Assembly (NCBI GenBank): GCA_027319585.1
Contig: DAHVMY010000011.1
Location: forward strand, 1 to 47,605
Length of the DNA: 47,605 nucleotides
Reading direction: 5' to 3'
DNA from: AG-12 sp027319585
GTDB lineage: Bacteria; Chloroflexota; Dormibacteria; Aeolococcales; Bog-877
Shown here: positions 1 through 8,296 of the stretch, piece by piece
Position numbering within the stretch: the first letter of the stretch is position 1
How the letters are laid out: every line of letters starts with the position of its first letter
The notes under the pieces: model-generated
Database searches by the model: none
The model's input: the letters and a program-made list of their open reading frames with translations, nothing else
Told to the model about the DNA's origin: nothing
Translations under genes and position numbers: made by a program

Positions 1-112
1 CGACCATGTTCACCACCAGGCTCAGTGCCGAGTACAGGGTCCGCTGGCTGAGCACCACCCCGAGCGCCCCGAGCAGGGCGAACGCGGCGACGATCCCGAA
101 GATCACGGTCAT
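1..112 (-). CDS. nuoJ: NADH-quinone oxidoreductase subunit J, N-terminus (partial)
   Basis: Only the first 37 codons are in the window; the gene runs off the left edge. The ATG at 112 overlaps the nuoI stop by 4 nt (ATGA), so translation is probably coupled. The peptide starts MTVIFGIVAAFALLGALG and continues as one hydrophobic helix, as expected for the first membrane segment of NuoJ, a proton-pumping arm subunit of complex I. The assignment rests on this helix and on the invariable nuoI-nuoJ gene order rather than on a diagnostic motif. Confidence 0.8.
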   Translation of the reverse strand, partial: MTVIFGIVAAFALLGALGVVLSQRTLYSALSLVVNMV

Positions 113-693
113 ATCGGGGCAGACCCCTCGCCCCTTGGCTCTGGGATCGCCGGCCGCAGGCCCGGCGCCGATCCGGCCGGTCCGAGATGCGGTGACCCGG
201 CGCCCATCGGGGTCGGCTGCGGCGCGGGCGCACCGGTGCCGGCGCCCACCCCGGTCGGCATCGGTTTGAAGCCGGGCCATGCCTCCAGGAGGTCGTCCTT
301 GGTCGCCACCAGACGTTCTCGCTTGTAGTCACAGAGGTCCAGCCGCGGACCCAGGGTGATGGCCTCGGTGGGGCAAGCCTCCGCGCAGTAGCCGCAGTAG
401 ATGCAGCGCATGAGATTGATCTCGTAGCGCACGGCATAGCGCTCCCCCGGGGAGACCGGATGCTCGGGGTCGTTCTCAGCGGCCTGAACGTAGATGCAGC
501 CGACCGGGCAGGCCCCCGCGCAGAGCTCGCAGCCGATGCACTTCTCCAGCCCGTTGTCATAGCGGTGCAAGATGTGCCTCCCTCGATGGCGCGGTGGCAC
601 CGGCCGCTGCTCCTCGGGGTACTGGATGGTGATGGGCTTGGTCATCATCTCCTTCAGGGTGATGCGCAGCCCTCCGATCAGCTCACGGAACAT
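109..693 (-). CDS. nuoI: NADH-quinone oxidoreductase subunit I (2x[4Fe-4S] ferredoxin)
   Basis: Peripheral-arm subunit of complex I that passes electrons toward NuoB through clusters N6a and N6b. The 194-aa product has two perfect CxxCxxCxxxCP motifs: C52/C55/C58/C62 and C97/C100/C103/C107. The N-terminus (GGLRITLKEM, then the TIQYPEE region) matches the family's membrane-docking helix. After about residue 145 comes a roughly 50-residue tail rich in Pro, Gly and Ala that is not part of the ferredoxin fold; many NuoI proteins lack such a tail, although high-GC bacteria often have one. The ATG is preceded by GAGGAGGAG, a strong ribosome binding site. It lies 27 nt after nuoH and overlaps nuoJ by 4 nt. 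Confidence 0.97.
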   Translation of the reverse strand: MFRELIGGLRITLKEMMTKPITIQYPEEQRPVPPRHRGRHILHRYDNGLEKCIGCELCAGACPVGCIYVQAAENDPEHPVSPGERYAVRYEINLMRCIYCGYCAEACPTEAITLGPRLDLCDYKRERLVATKDDLLEAWPGFKPMPTGVGAGTGAPAPQPTPMGAGSPHLGPAGSAPGLRPAIPEPRGEGSAPI

Positions 694-720
694 GGCTCCT
701 CCTCGCGGTCCGCTGATTGG

Positions 721-1779
721 TCACTTCAACGCCACGAACAGGCTGGTGACCAGCAGGTTGGCCAGCCCCAATGGCAGCAGCACTTTCCAGCCGAACTGCA
801 TGAGCCGGTCATAGCGGAGTCGGGGGAATGTCCAGCGCACCCACATCATCACGAAGATCAGCAGCCCCACCTTGGCCACGAACCAGATCGGGCCCAGCCA
901 GTTCGGCAGGAAGAAGAAGGGCGCCATCCAGCCCCCCAGGAACATAACGGTGGCGACGGAGCAGACGGTCACCATGTTGATGTACTCCGCCATGAAGAAG
1001 AGCCCGAAACGCATCCCCGAGTACTCGGTGTGGTATCCCGCCACCAGCTCCGACTCCGCCTCCGGCAGATCGAAGGGAAGGCGGTTGGTCTCCGCGAGGG
1101 CTCCGGTGAAGTAGAGCAGGAACCCCATCGGCTGCAAAAAGACGAACCAAAGCGAGTGTTGCTGGTTGACCACCGTCTCCAGGTTGAGGGACCCCGCCAG
1201 CAGGACCGGGCCGATGAGCGCAAAGCTCACCGCCATCTCATAGCTGATCAGCTGGGCGGAGCTGCGCAGCGCCCCCAGGAGGGAGTACTTGGAGTTGCTG
1301 GCCCAGCCACCCAAGAAGATCGAGTAGACCCCGAGCGAGGTGATCGCCAGCACGAACAGCAAGCCGATGTTGAGATGGGCCAGGTCCCAGTGGAGCGGGT
1401 AGCCCCCAGGACAGCTGGCGGAAAGCGGTCCGGCTCCGTGGGTGCCACCGATGCAGATGGTCTGGTCGATGGGGATGACGGAGAAGGCGAACAGCGCCGC
1501 GCCGGCCGCCAGCGCCGGGGCCAGCATGTAGAGGAGGTGGTCGCGCCCCTCGGGCGCCGCCTTCTCCTTGAGGAAGAGCTTGACCCCATCGGCAGCGGGC
1601 TGCAAGAACCCGAATGGGCCGACCCGGTTGGGCCCGTAACGCAGCTGGATGCGGGCGGAGATCTTGCGCTCGGCCAGGGTCATGTAGGCGAAGGCCGTCG
1701 CCAGCACGATGACGATGAGCAGCCCCTTGACCAGGGCCACGATCACCGCCAGCACGACCGACGTGGCGGCGGGGCTCAC
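721..1779 (-). CDS. nuoH: NADH-quinone oxidoreductase subunit H
   Basis: Membrane subunit at the joint of the two arms of complex I; it forms much of the quinone-binding chamber. The 352-aa, multi-helix protein contains the hallmark block ERKISARIQLRYGPNRVGP followed by LQPAADGVKLFLKE, and later AETNRLPFDLPEAESELVAG, all characteristic of NuoH/ND1. The frame is open much further upstream, but the GTG at 1779 is chosen because it overlaps the nuoG stop (GTGA) and gives a normal family length, beginning directly before the first transmembrane helix. Confidence 0.96.
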   Translation of the reverse strand: MSPAATSVVLAVIVALVKGLLIVIVLATAFAYMTLAERKISARIQLRYGPNRVGPFGFLQPAADGVKLFLKEKAAPEGRDHLLYMLAPALAAGAALFAFSVIPIDQTICIGGTHGAGPLSASCPGGYPLHWDLAHLNIGLLFVLAITSLGVYSIFLGGWASNSKYSLLGALRSSAQLISYEMAVSFALIGPVLLAGSLNLETVVNQQHSLWFVFLQPMGFLLYFTGALAETNRLPFDLPEAESELVAGYHTEYSGMRFGLFFMAEYINMVTVCSVATVMFLGGWMAPFFFLPNWLGPIWFVAKVGLLIFVMMWVRWTFPRLRYDRLMQFGWKVLLPLGLANLLVTSLFVALK

Positions 1780-3686
1780 CTCTGCACCTCCCAGTTGGCT
1801 CGGAGGCCACCCTGAGTCCCCCGGTAGGCGGGCAGCACCTCTGCCAGCCGTCGGAAGACCGGCCCGGCCAGCGGTTGTACCCCGAGCTCGCCGCCGAGCC
1901 CCTCGCCGAGCTCGACGATGCTGCGCAGGTCCGGCGGGAACGCCAACTTCGGCTCGACCGCCGGTCGCAGCCTCTGGACCCGGCCCTCGGTGTTGGTCAC
2001 CGTCCCCGCCTTCTCCACCAGGGTCCGACCGGGCAGGATCACATCGGCCTCGGCGCTCGCCACCCCCGGCCACGGCGCGAGCACGATCAGCAGCTCCACT
2101 GCAGCCACGGCCTCGCGGAACCCCGGCTCCGCCTCCAACTCCTCGCTGGGGTCGATCAGCACCAGGGCTCTCAGCTTTCCGGACGCGGCGGCTTGGAGCA
2201 TCTCCCGGGTTCCAAGCCCAAGCTCGGTCGCCCGCCGATACCCAGGTAGCCAGTTCGGCAAGAGGCCCAGGTCCTGGCACCCTCGGTCGTTGACCTGATC
2301 GAGGATGGAGAGGAGCTGGACTCGGCGTGCACCGGTGGTGAGCCGCGCCTGCAGGCGACGGGCGGCGGCGAGGTCCCGCTCGTGGGCCACCAACCCGATC
2401 CTCCCGGACGAAGGCAGCTGCTTGGCGAGGGGGTTGGGGTCAGAGTCGACCGGGAGTCTCCGCACCTGGCGACCGCGCTTGTGGGCAGCCTTGAAGAGCC
2501 GCAGGGTGAGAACCGGAGCCGCCGCCTCGGGCGCATCCCCCAGCACCAGCACCTGGTCGCACTCCTCGATCTCCGCGATGGAGAGCTCGAAGTCACCAGG
2601 GTCAAGGGTCTCCAGCGGCTCCAGCCGATGGTCCAAGTTGGGGGTCTTGATGACGTCCCGCGCGAGCCATTGCAGCGCGAAGGCCTCCTCGTTGGTCATC
2701 CGGGCCGACCCGATCAGCCCGATGGACCGCGGCCCGTGTTCGGAGAGAACCCGTAGCAGGCCTCCACACGCGCGCTCCACCGCCTCCTTGGGCGAGACCG
2801 GCTGACGCACCCCTCCCACCCGGGCCTCGGGGGTTGCGACCCGCCCGCCCCGGTTCATCTCAGGGAAGCTGTAGCGGCCCCGATCGCAGAGCCAGCTGTC
2901 GTCCACATCGGGGTTGTCGTTGCTGGCATAGCGGGCGACCTTGTCCTCGCGCGCATCCACGAACAGGTTGCAGCCGTAGCTGCAGTGGGAGCAGACACTG
3001 GCGGTGCGCCGCAGATCCCACGGCCGAGCTCGAAAGCGGTACTGGGCGTGGGTGAGCGCACCCACCGGGCAGATCTCCGGCAGGTTGCCCTGGAACTGGC
3101 TCTGGAGGGGACGCCGCTCGAAGGTGTCCACCACCGTGTGCACGCCCCGCTCCTGCAGGACGATCTCCCGCTCCCCGGTGATCTCCTCGTAGTAGCGGAC
3201 GCAGCGCCAGCACAGGATGCAGCGCTCCTGATCCAGGTAGATCTTGTCCGACAGTGGGATCGCCTTGTCGAAATGCACCTTCTCGGTGATGCTGGTGCGG
3301 GTGCGGCCCGGACCGTAGCGCTGGGTGAAGTCCTGGAGGTCGCACTCCCCACCGCGGTCACAAACCGGGCAGTCGAGCGGGTGGTTGATGAGCAGGAACT
3401 CCAGGTTGCCGTCGCGGAACTTACGGACCTGCTCGGTGGCGGTGCGGATCACCATGTTGGGGGCCACCCTGGTGGCACACGCCGGCTGGAGCTTTGGAGT
3501 TCCCTCCACCTCCACCAGGCACATGCGACAGACCGCCACCGGCTCCAGCTTCTTGTGGGCGCAGTAGACCGGGACGAAGACACCCGCCTTCTCGCAGGCA
3601 TCCCAGACCAAAGTGCCCGGCGGCACCTGCACGGTGCGGTCGTCGACCGAGACCGTCACCAGCTCCGTGGCCGCGTTCTGCGCCAC
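1776..3686 (-). CDS. nuoG: NADH-quinone oxidoreductase subunit G
   Basis: Large iron-sulfur subunit of the electron-input module, 636 aa. Visible cluster ligands: [2Fe-2S] C42/C53/C56/C70; the His-Cys cluster N5 with H102/C106/C109/C115; N4 with C156/C159/C162/C206; and an extra CxxCxxxCx27C motif (C232/C235/C239/C267) that is the N7 site found only in some bacteria. The molybdopterin-oxidoreductase-like region follows but is much shorter than in E. coli NuoG (about 900 aa). The GTG start lies immediately after the nuoF TAG with no gap, and the stop overlaps nuoH. Confidence 0.95.
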   Translation of the reverse strand: MAQNAATELVTVSVDDRTVQVPPGTLVWDACEKAGVFVPVYCAHKKLEPVAVCRMCLVEVEGTPKLQPACATRVAPNMVIRTATEQVRKFRDGNLEFLLINHPLDCPVCDRGGECDLQDFTQRYGPGRTRTSITEKVHFDKAIPLSDKIYLDQERCILCWRCVRYYEEITGEREIVLQERGVHTVVDTFERRPLQSQFQGNLPEICPVGALTHAQYRFRARPWDLRRTASVCSHCSYGCNLFVDAREDKVARYASNDNPDVDDSWLCDRGRYSFPEMNRGGRVATPEARVGGVRQPVSPKEAVERACGGLLRVLSEHGPRSIGLIGSARMTNEEAFALQWLARDVIKTPNLDHRLEPLETLDPGDFELSIAEIEECDQVLVLGDAPEAAAPVLTLRLFKAAHKRGRQVRRLPVDSDPNPLAKQLPSSGRIGLVAHERDLAAARRLQARLTTGARRVQLLSILDQVNDRGCQDLGLLPNWLPGYRRATELGLGTREMLQAAASGKLRALVLIDPSEELEAEPGFREAVAAVELLIVLAPWPGVASAEADVILPGRTLVEKAGTVTNTEGRVQRLRPAVEPKLAFPPDLRSIVELGEGLGGELGVQPLAGPVFRRLAEVLPAYRGTQGGLRANWEVQR

Positions 3687-4967
3687 CTAGACGGCCACCG
3701 CCACGGACTCGCGGACGGGACAGCTCCCGGCTCCGCAATGGCTCTCGAACTCCTCCGGGAACATCCGGTAGGCCGACATCACGAACCAGGTGGCGGTGTC
3801 CCCCAGCGGGCAGAAGCAACGGCCATCCATGTTGGCGCAGATGTCGGCGAGGTTGGCCAGCTCGGCCCGGCTGGCAATGCCAGCCTCGAGACGATGCATC
3901 AGCTCACTCTCGAAGTACGTGCCCTCGCGGCAGGGCACGCACTTGCCGCAGGACTCATGACGGTAGAAGTCGACCAGGCGCATGGCGACATTGACCAGGC
4001 AGGTTGAATCGTCCATGATCACGAGCGCGCCGGCTCCCAAGGACGACCCGGCATCCGCCACCGCCTTGAAATCCAGGGGCAGGTCCAGATGCTGCGGACC
4101 CAGGATCTGCATCGACCCCCCCCCGGGTTGCATCGCCTTCATCTGCCTTCCCCGCCACACCCCACCGGCCATCTCCAGAAGGTCCCGGAAGGTGGTCCTG
4201 CCCATGGGCACCTCGAACGTGCCCGGTCGCTCCACATGCCCGCTCACGCAGAACAGTCGTGTGCCCGGGCTGGCCTCGGTCCCGAGGGCGGCGTACTTGG
4301 CGCCGCCCTCCGAGACGATGTAGGGCAGATTCGACAACGTCTCAACGTTGTTGACCACGGTGGGCTGGCCATACAGCCCCTTCACCGCGGGAAAGGGCGG
4401 CTTCAGGCGCGGCTGACCGCGCCGCCCCTCGAGGGAATCAAGCAGCGCTGTCTCCTCCCCACAGATGTAGGCTCCCGCCCCGCCGTGCACCAGCAGCTCG
4501 CAATCCCACCCTGATCCCAGGATGTTGCGCCCCACGTAGCCGGCCCGACGGGCCTCCCCGACCGCCCGCTCCAGCAGCTCGCGCTGGCTGCGGTACTCGC
4601 CCCTGATATAGATGAAGGCGTGGTTGACCTTGAGGGCAAAGGCGGAGATGAGAACCCCCTCGAGTAGCTGGTGGGGGTACTCCTCCATCAGCACCCGGTC
4701 CTTGAAACAGCCCGGCTCCGACTCGTCGGCGTTGACACAGAGGTAACGCGGAAAGCTGTCCTTGGGAAGGAAGCCCCACTTGGTGGCGGTCGGAAAGGCG
4801 GCGCCACCCCGGCCCCGCAGCCCAGACGCCTTCACCTCGGCGGCGATGGCCTCCGGCCCCATCGCGATCGCCCGACGCAGCGCCTGGTAACCGCCGACCT
4901 TCTCATACCCGGCCAGGGTGGTGAGCCCGGGTGCCCCCTGATGGCGTGTCAGCACCAGCTCGTTCAC
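3687..4967 (-). CDS. nuoF: NADH-quinone oxidoreductase subunit F (NADH/FMN-binding)
   Basis: Carries the NADH site, FMN and the [4Fe-4S] cluster N3; electrons enter complex I here. The product is 426 aa with the start used here. Motifs: GLRGRGGAAFPTATKWGF (NADH/FMN glycine loop), VNADESEPG, GAGAYICGEETALL, and SCGKCVPCREGT with a later conserved Cys (FCPLGD) for N3. The GTG at 4967 overlaps the nuoE stop (GTGA) and gives the family-typical N-terminus; an in-frame ATG at 5099 would add 44 unlikely residues that overlap nuoE. Confidence 0.96.
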   Translation of the reverse strand: MNELVLTRHQGAPGLTTLAGYEKVGGYQALRRAIAMGPEAIAAEVKASGLRGRGGAAFPTATKWGFLPKDSFPRYLCVNADESEPGCFKDRVLMEEYPHQLLEGVLISAFALKVNHAFIYIRGEYRSQRELLERAVGEARRAGYVGRNILGSGWDCELLVHGGAGAYICGEETALLDSLEGRRGQPRLKPPFPAVKGLYGQPTVVNNVETLSNLPYIVSEGGAKYAALGTEASPGTRLFCVSGHVERPGTFEVPMGRTTFRDLLEMAGGVWRGRQMKAMQPGGGSMQILGPQHLDLPLDFKAVADAGSSLGAGALVIMDDSTCLVNVAMRLVDFYRHESCGKCVPCREGTYFESELMHRLEAGIASRAELANLADICANMDGRCFCPLGDTATWFVMSAYRMFPEEFESHCGAGSCPVRESVAVAV

Positions 4968-5527
4968 CTCGCCCCCCCGCTCCCGTCGGTCTGCACCCGC
5001 ACCTTCTCCAGCACCTCCAATGCGCTCTGTGGGGTCAGGTTCTCGTAGCTGAAGCGGTCGACCTGCATCATCGGCGCACCTCCGCACGCCCCCAGGCACT
5101 CGACCGTGCCCTCGATGGTGAACGCTCCGTCGGGGCTGTTCCCCTCCTCATCGAGGTGGAGTTCTGCCTGGAGGTGGGCCAGCAGATCGTCGGAGCCGCG
5201 CAGGCCGCACGACACATTGCGGCACACCTGGACCACGTGTCTCCCCGGCCGGTGGTTGAAGTACATCGAATAGAACGTCGCGACCGCCTCCACGTCCCCG
5301 GGCAACAGCTTCAACTCCTGGGCCACGACCTCAAGCGTCCAGGGGGGGAGGTATCCGAGCTCGTCCTGAACCGCCCAGAGCGCGGGCAGGACGGCCGAAC
5401 GGGCCGAGGGATACCGAGCCTCCATCTCCCGAATGCGGGTCAGGGTCGCGTCACTGAGCCGGCCCGACCCGGCTGCCGCCTCAGTCACCCAGCGGGTCTC
5501 CGCGCCGGTCGGAGGTGGAAGCTCCAA
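4964..5527 (-). CDS. nuoE: NADH-quinone oxidoreductase subunit E ([2Fe-2S] thioredoxin-like)
   Basis: Binds cluster N1a beside NuoF. The 187-aa product shows the four ligands C102, C107, C144 and C148 in the family spacing (CRNVSC and CLGACGGAP), after the helical N-terminal domain with YLPPWTLEVVAQEL and VATFYSMY. The longest frame starts with TTG at 5527, preceded by GGGGAG five nt upstream, which supports it; the next candidates are GTG and ATG codons 14 to 35 residues further in. This is the first gene of the second nuo block and is transcribed away from the flippase gene at 5664. Confidence 0.94.
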   Translation of the reverse strand: MELPPPTGAETRWVTEAAAGSGRLSDATLTRIREMEARYPSARSAVLPALWAVQDELGYLPPWTLEVVAQELKLLPGDVEAVATFYSMYFNHRPGRHVVQVCRNVSCGLRGSDDLLAHLQAELHLDEEGNSPDGAFTIEGTVECLGACGGAPMMQVDRFSYENLTPQSALEVLEKVRVQTDGSGGAR

Positions 5528-5663
5528 GCTCTCTCCCCGAACAGCGACGGGCGCGCTTGCACTTGCCCCTGCTCATTCCGAACCCCACTTTACCAATCCA
5601 CCCCACCCGGCCGAGGGCACCCGGCGCGCTCGCGACGGCCCCGATGCCGCAGGATTAGCGCCC

Positions 5664-6971
5664 ATGGGACCGCCATCACCCCCCCGACCCGACCAGCGCG
5701 AGGGAGCCGGGACCGAGCGCCGGGGGCGCTTCGCGAAGTTCCACAAGCTCGCTGCCATGACCACCGTCCGGCACAACTTCTTGTACCTCATCGGGATCGG
5801 TGGATCCGGAGCCGGGGTCCTGGTGGCCCAGTCCTATGGAGCCCACCACCTCACCCCGGCTGCCAACGGAGAGTCAACCTCCGTGGTCGCCGTTCTCAAT
5901 CTCCTGTACACCACCTCGTACGTGGTGGCGGCCGGCTGCGCCCGGGAGGTCGCGGCCGCAGCGGCCCTAGGGGATCCTCCTCAGTCCCATTGGATGAGGC
6001 TCCTCCGCAGCGGATGGCGGATCGGGCTGGGCCTGGGCCTGACCATGATTCCGGTCGATGTTGGGCTGGCCATCCTGCTTCACCTTCCCGACCCCTGGGT
6101 GCTGGTCGTGACGGTGGTCGCGGGCCCGATCGCGGCTCTGGGCGGGTCCCAGCGCGGCTACCTCCAGGGCGCTCGTGAGTTCGGCCGGCTGGCCGTCAAC
6201 TTCCTGCTCTACGGCGGCACCATGGTGGTGTTGGCAGTGATCCTGCTGAACTTCGGCCTGGGTGCGGCAGCGGTTCCCTTGGCGTCGGTGGCCGGCGCGC
6301 TCGGCTCCGCCGTCTACCCGCGCCATGCGCCATTCCCCGGGTCTCCACGATCGGCTCACCCTCGCCCTCTGGTGGATGGCACCGTCCTCGCCGGCGCCGC
6401 CACCGCTCCCATCTTCAACAACATCGACGTGGTCGCGGCCCGGCACGTGCTCAGCCCGACCGGCGCCGGCCTCTACTCCGGCCTCTCCATCATGGGCAAG
6501 ATCCTCTTCTTCGGCACCAGCAGCCTCAGCGCCGTCATGTACCCCCGGATCTCGGCGGCCGTCGACCCGGGCCGGCGCCGCCGGCTGCTGTTGCAGACCG
6601 GTGCAGTCCTGTTGGGAATCGACTTGGTAGTCGTGGTCGGCTACACCGCCCTCTCGAGGCCGCTCCTGGGCCTGGTGCTCGGCCACCGCTATGAGTCGGA
6701 CTCCACCCTGCTGCTGCTCTTCAGCCTCGGGATAGCCGGGCTCACACTGGTCAACCTGCTCGTTTACTACAGCATGGGTGCGCGCGACCGCAGCTTCGCC
6801 CTGGTGCCCGGGATCGGGGTTCCCCTGCTCATCGCCTGGCTGTTCACCAGCCCACCACATCTGGCAGACTTCGTCCCTCGAATTGCCTCCGCCCTGCTCA
6901 TCCTGGCGGCTCTGGAGGCCGTCGTGGTTCTTCCCAAAGCGCTGCGAGCGGGCCCCCGCACACTGGATTAG
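5664..6971 (+). CDS. Polysaccharide/oligosaccharide flippase-like membrane protein
   Basis: The 435-aa product has about 11-12 hydrophobic segments and resembles the MATE/MOP-superfamily flippases (Wzx type) that move lipid-linked saccharides across the membrane. The stretch around APIFNNIDVVAARHVLSP, then GLYSGLSIMGKILFFG and YPRIS, is typical of that family. The frame is open from 5433, but upstream codons lie antisense to nuoE; I chose the ATG at 5664, and a second ATG at 5757 directly before the first helix is an alternative. The gene has no polysaccharide genes beside it. It sits, in the opposite direction, between the two blocks of the nuo operon. The substrate is unknown. Confidence 0.75.
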   Translation: MGPPSPPRPDQREGAGTERRGRFAKFHKLAAMTTVRHNFLYLIGIGGSGAGVLVAQSYGAHHLTPAANGESTSVVAVLNLLYTTSYVVAAGCAREVAAAAALGDPPQSHWMRLLRSGWRIGLGLGLTMIPVDVGLAILLHLPDPWVLVVTVVAGPIAALGGSQRGYLQGAREFGRLAVNFLLYGGTMVVLAVILLNFGLGAAAVPLASVAGALGSAVYPRHAPFPGSPRSAHPRPLVDGTVLAGAATAPIFNNIDVVAARHVLSPTGAGLYSGLSIMGKILFFGTSSLSAVMYPRISAAVDPGRRRRLLLQTGAVLLGIDLVVVVGYTALSRPLLGLVLGHRYESDSTLLLLFSLGIAGLTLVNLLVYYSMGARDRSFALVPGIGVPLLIAWLFTSPPHLADFVPRIASALLILAALEAVVVLPKALRAGPRTLD

Positions 6972-7129
6972 CGCCTCGTTCGGCGGTGCGAACTGCCCCA
7001 ACAACGGGACATGACCGTTGCCACTGGGCGCCCTGCAGCTTCAGAGTTCTCGGCTGCGCCGCCCCAGAGTCCCTGAAAGGCGCAGGCACACTACGGCCGA
7101 AGTCCGAAAACGAGCGCCGATCCTCTGGC

Positions 7130-7354
7130 TTACTTGCCGGCGGGGTAAGTGTCCGTGCCCACCTCGCCATCTCTGCCACGACCCAGGGCGACCGCTACCT
7201 CGACACCGATCCCGCGCAACTTGGTCCGACGTCGCTCTCGTGCAAGTCTCCGGGCCTCATCCACAATCGGCCTCCTCTGAGCCGCCAGCTTCAGCTGCTC
7301 CTCGAGCAGGACCAGTCGACGACACAGCCCACTGCCGTTGTCGGCGCGACTCAT
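7130..7354 (-). CDS. Small protein of unknown function with strong own promoter
   Basis: A 74-aa reading frame that I do not recognise. Its N-terminal half is a charged, probably helical stretch (LCRRLVLLEEQLKLAAQRR), and the rest is basic then glycine-rich. It has no membrane segment. It is better supported as a gene than most small frames here: the ATG follows AGGGAG by six nt, and about 40 nt upstream is a TTGACA / 17 bp / TAGTAT promoter. It lies in the segment that separates nuoD from nuoE. It could be a remnant of a mobile element, but I see no homology that proves this. Confidence 0.5.
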   Translation of the reverse strand: MSRADNGSGLCRRLVLLEEQLKLAAQRRPIVDEARRLARERRRTKLRGIGVEVAVALGRGRDGEVGTDTYPAGK

Positions 7355-7391
7355 TGGCTTCTCCCTACTTGCCTTCGATCAACTGGTCCAG

Positions 7392-7420
7392 ATACTAGGC
7401 GCGACTTGAAATCGTGTCAA
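7392..7420 (-). promoter_or_regulatory. Consensus sigma-70-type promoter for the 74-aa frame
   Basis: On the minus strand, TTGACA (7415-7420) is a perfect -35 hexamer, followed by exactly 17 bp and TAGTAT (7392-7397), a 4/6 match to the -10. It reads toward the small gene at 7354, leaving a leader of about 30 nt that contains its ribosome binding site. Confidence 0.65.
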
Positions 7421-7675
7421 CGCCTCGCATTGGGTCGCGAGCGCCGAACCCCGGGGTGATCGTTCCCTCACCAAGGAATGACACCGAGCGCCCGCGGAGA
7501 GGGGCAGAGAGGGGGCAGGGCCCACATCCATCCGGGAGCGATGTGAGCTGACTGAGGAGTTGGGGTCGAGGTACTGGAGACCGGGCCCGGTCGACCGGGA
7601 GCTGCTGCTGGACTCCTTCTGCCTAGCCACAACTCGCGGCCTCTCCACCAACGCCAGTCCGCTCACGCACAAGCG

Positions 7676-7924
7676 TCAAGTTGACCGCCGCCTGGCTGCC
7701 ATCCCTGCTGCTCTGGGAGTCTTCCACCATGCCTCCTCAAACCCCGACCCCGATCCCCACGCGTCCAAGACTCGCCCGATGCAGGCCAAAACGAACGTAC
7801 GCATCGCGACAGGAACGCCCCGGAGCACCCGAATCACTACCTCGATCTTTCGCCGGAAACACCACCAGCCCCCCTCGCCGACTGTCCCGCCCTCACCACT
7901 CAGCCGCCGACGTCTCTCGGTCAT
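7676..7924 (-). CDS. Small protein, possible transposase N-terminal relic
   Basis: An 82-aa frame whose ATG at 7924 is preceded by a perfect AGGAGG with seven nt spacing. The segment FRRKIEVVIRVLRG resembles the start of helix-turn-helix OrfA-type transposase proteins (RRKxEVVLRLLRGE), and a later RVLDAW loosely fits their second helix, but the rest is degenerate and stops early. I read it as a possible relic of an insertion sequence in the DNA that splits the nuo operon. A random frame with a lucky ribosome binding site is the main alternative. Confidence 0.35.
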   Translation of the reverse strand: MTERRRRLSGEGGTVGEGGWWCFRRKIEVVIRVLRGVPVAMRTFVLACIGRVLDAWGSGSGFEEAWWKTPRAAGMAARRRST

Positions 7925-8296
7925 CGTTCTTCCTCCTGGTTGATCCGCTCATCATGCCAACCAGTTGTCCACCGAAATCGTGGACCGGGGGACACGTCCA
8001 GCCACTTCAGGCTGACAGTCTCAGCGGTGTCCTGCCCAGGCGCCGTGGACCAGCACCTCACCCTCGATGTCTAGAGGTCTGCCCTCAAGGCGCGCATCGA
8101 GTGGAATCCTGTGGGCAACTTCGCGCGCCGGTTGCCACGCTTCCGGAGGGCGCTGGATGAGCAGCTACCGCGGCATGCCAGGCCCGGCGCTGGCCAACAA
8201 TGCAACGCTCCGTCTACACGATCGTCGGACCCGCATGGCGGGATTCGGACCCACCACCTCAGCGCCGCGGGCGGGAGTCCCCTGCTGAGATTGGGC
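7925..8296. other. Intergenic, no gene recognised
   Basis: About 370 bp between the small frame and the end of nuoD. Frames here are short and lack family signals. A hairpin-like segment at about 8237-8257 (TGGCGGG / CCCACCA) lies downstream of nuoD on the minus strand and could help end the nuoABCD transcript, but it has no T-tract. Confidence 0.5.

Noticed and set aside
460..1815. 451-aa plus-strand frame over nuoI/nuoH
   Set aside because: Antisense to clear complex I genes, with His/Gln/Arg-rich low-complexity translation; similar long shadows lie opposite most genes here.
8211..8270. tRNA T-arm-like sequence after nuoD (GTGGG, TCCGAAT loop, CCCGC on the minus strand)
   Set aside because: No matching acceptor, D or anticodon arm upstream; at most a tRNA fragment or a chance hairpin.
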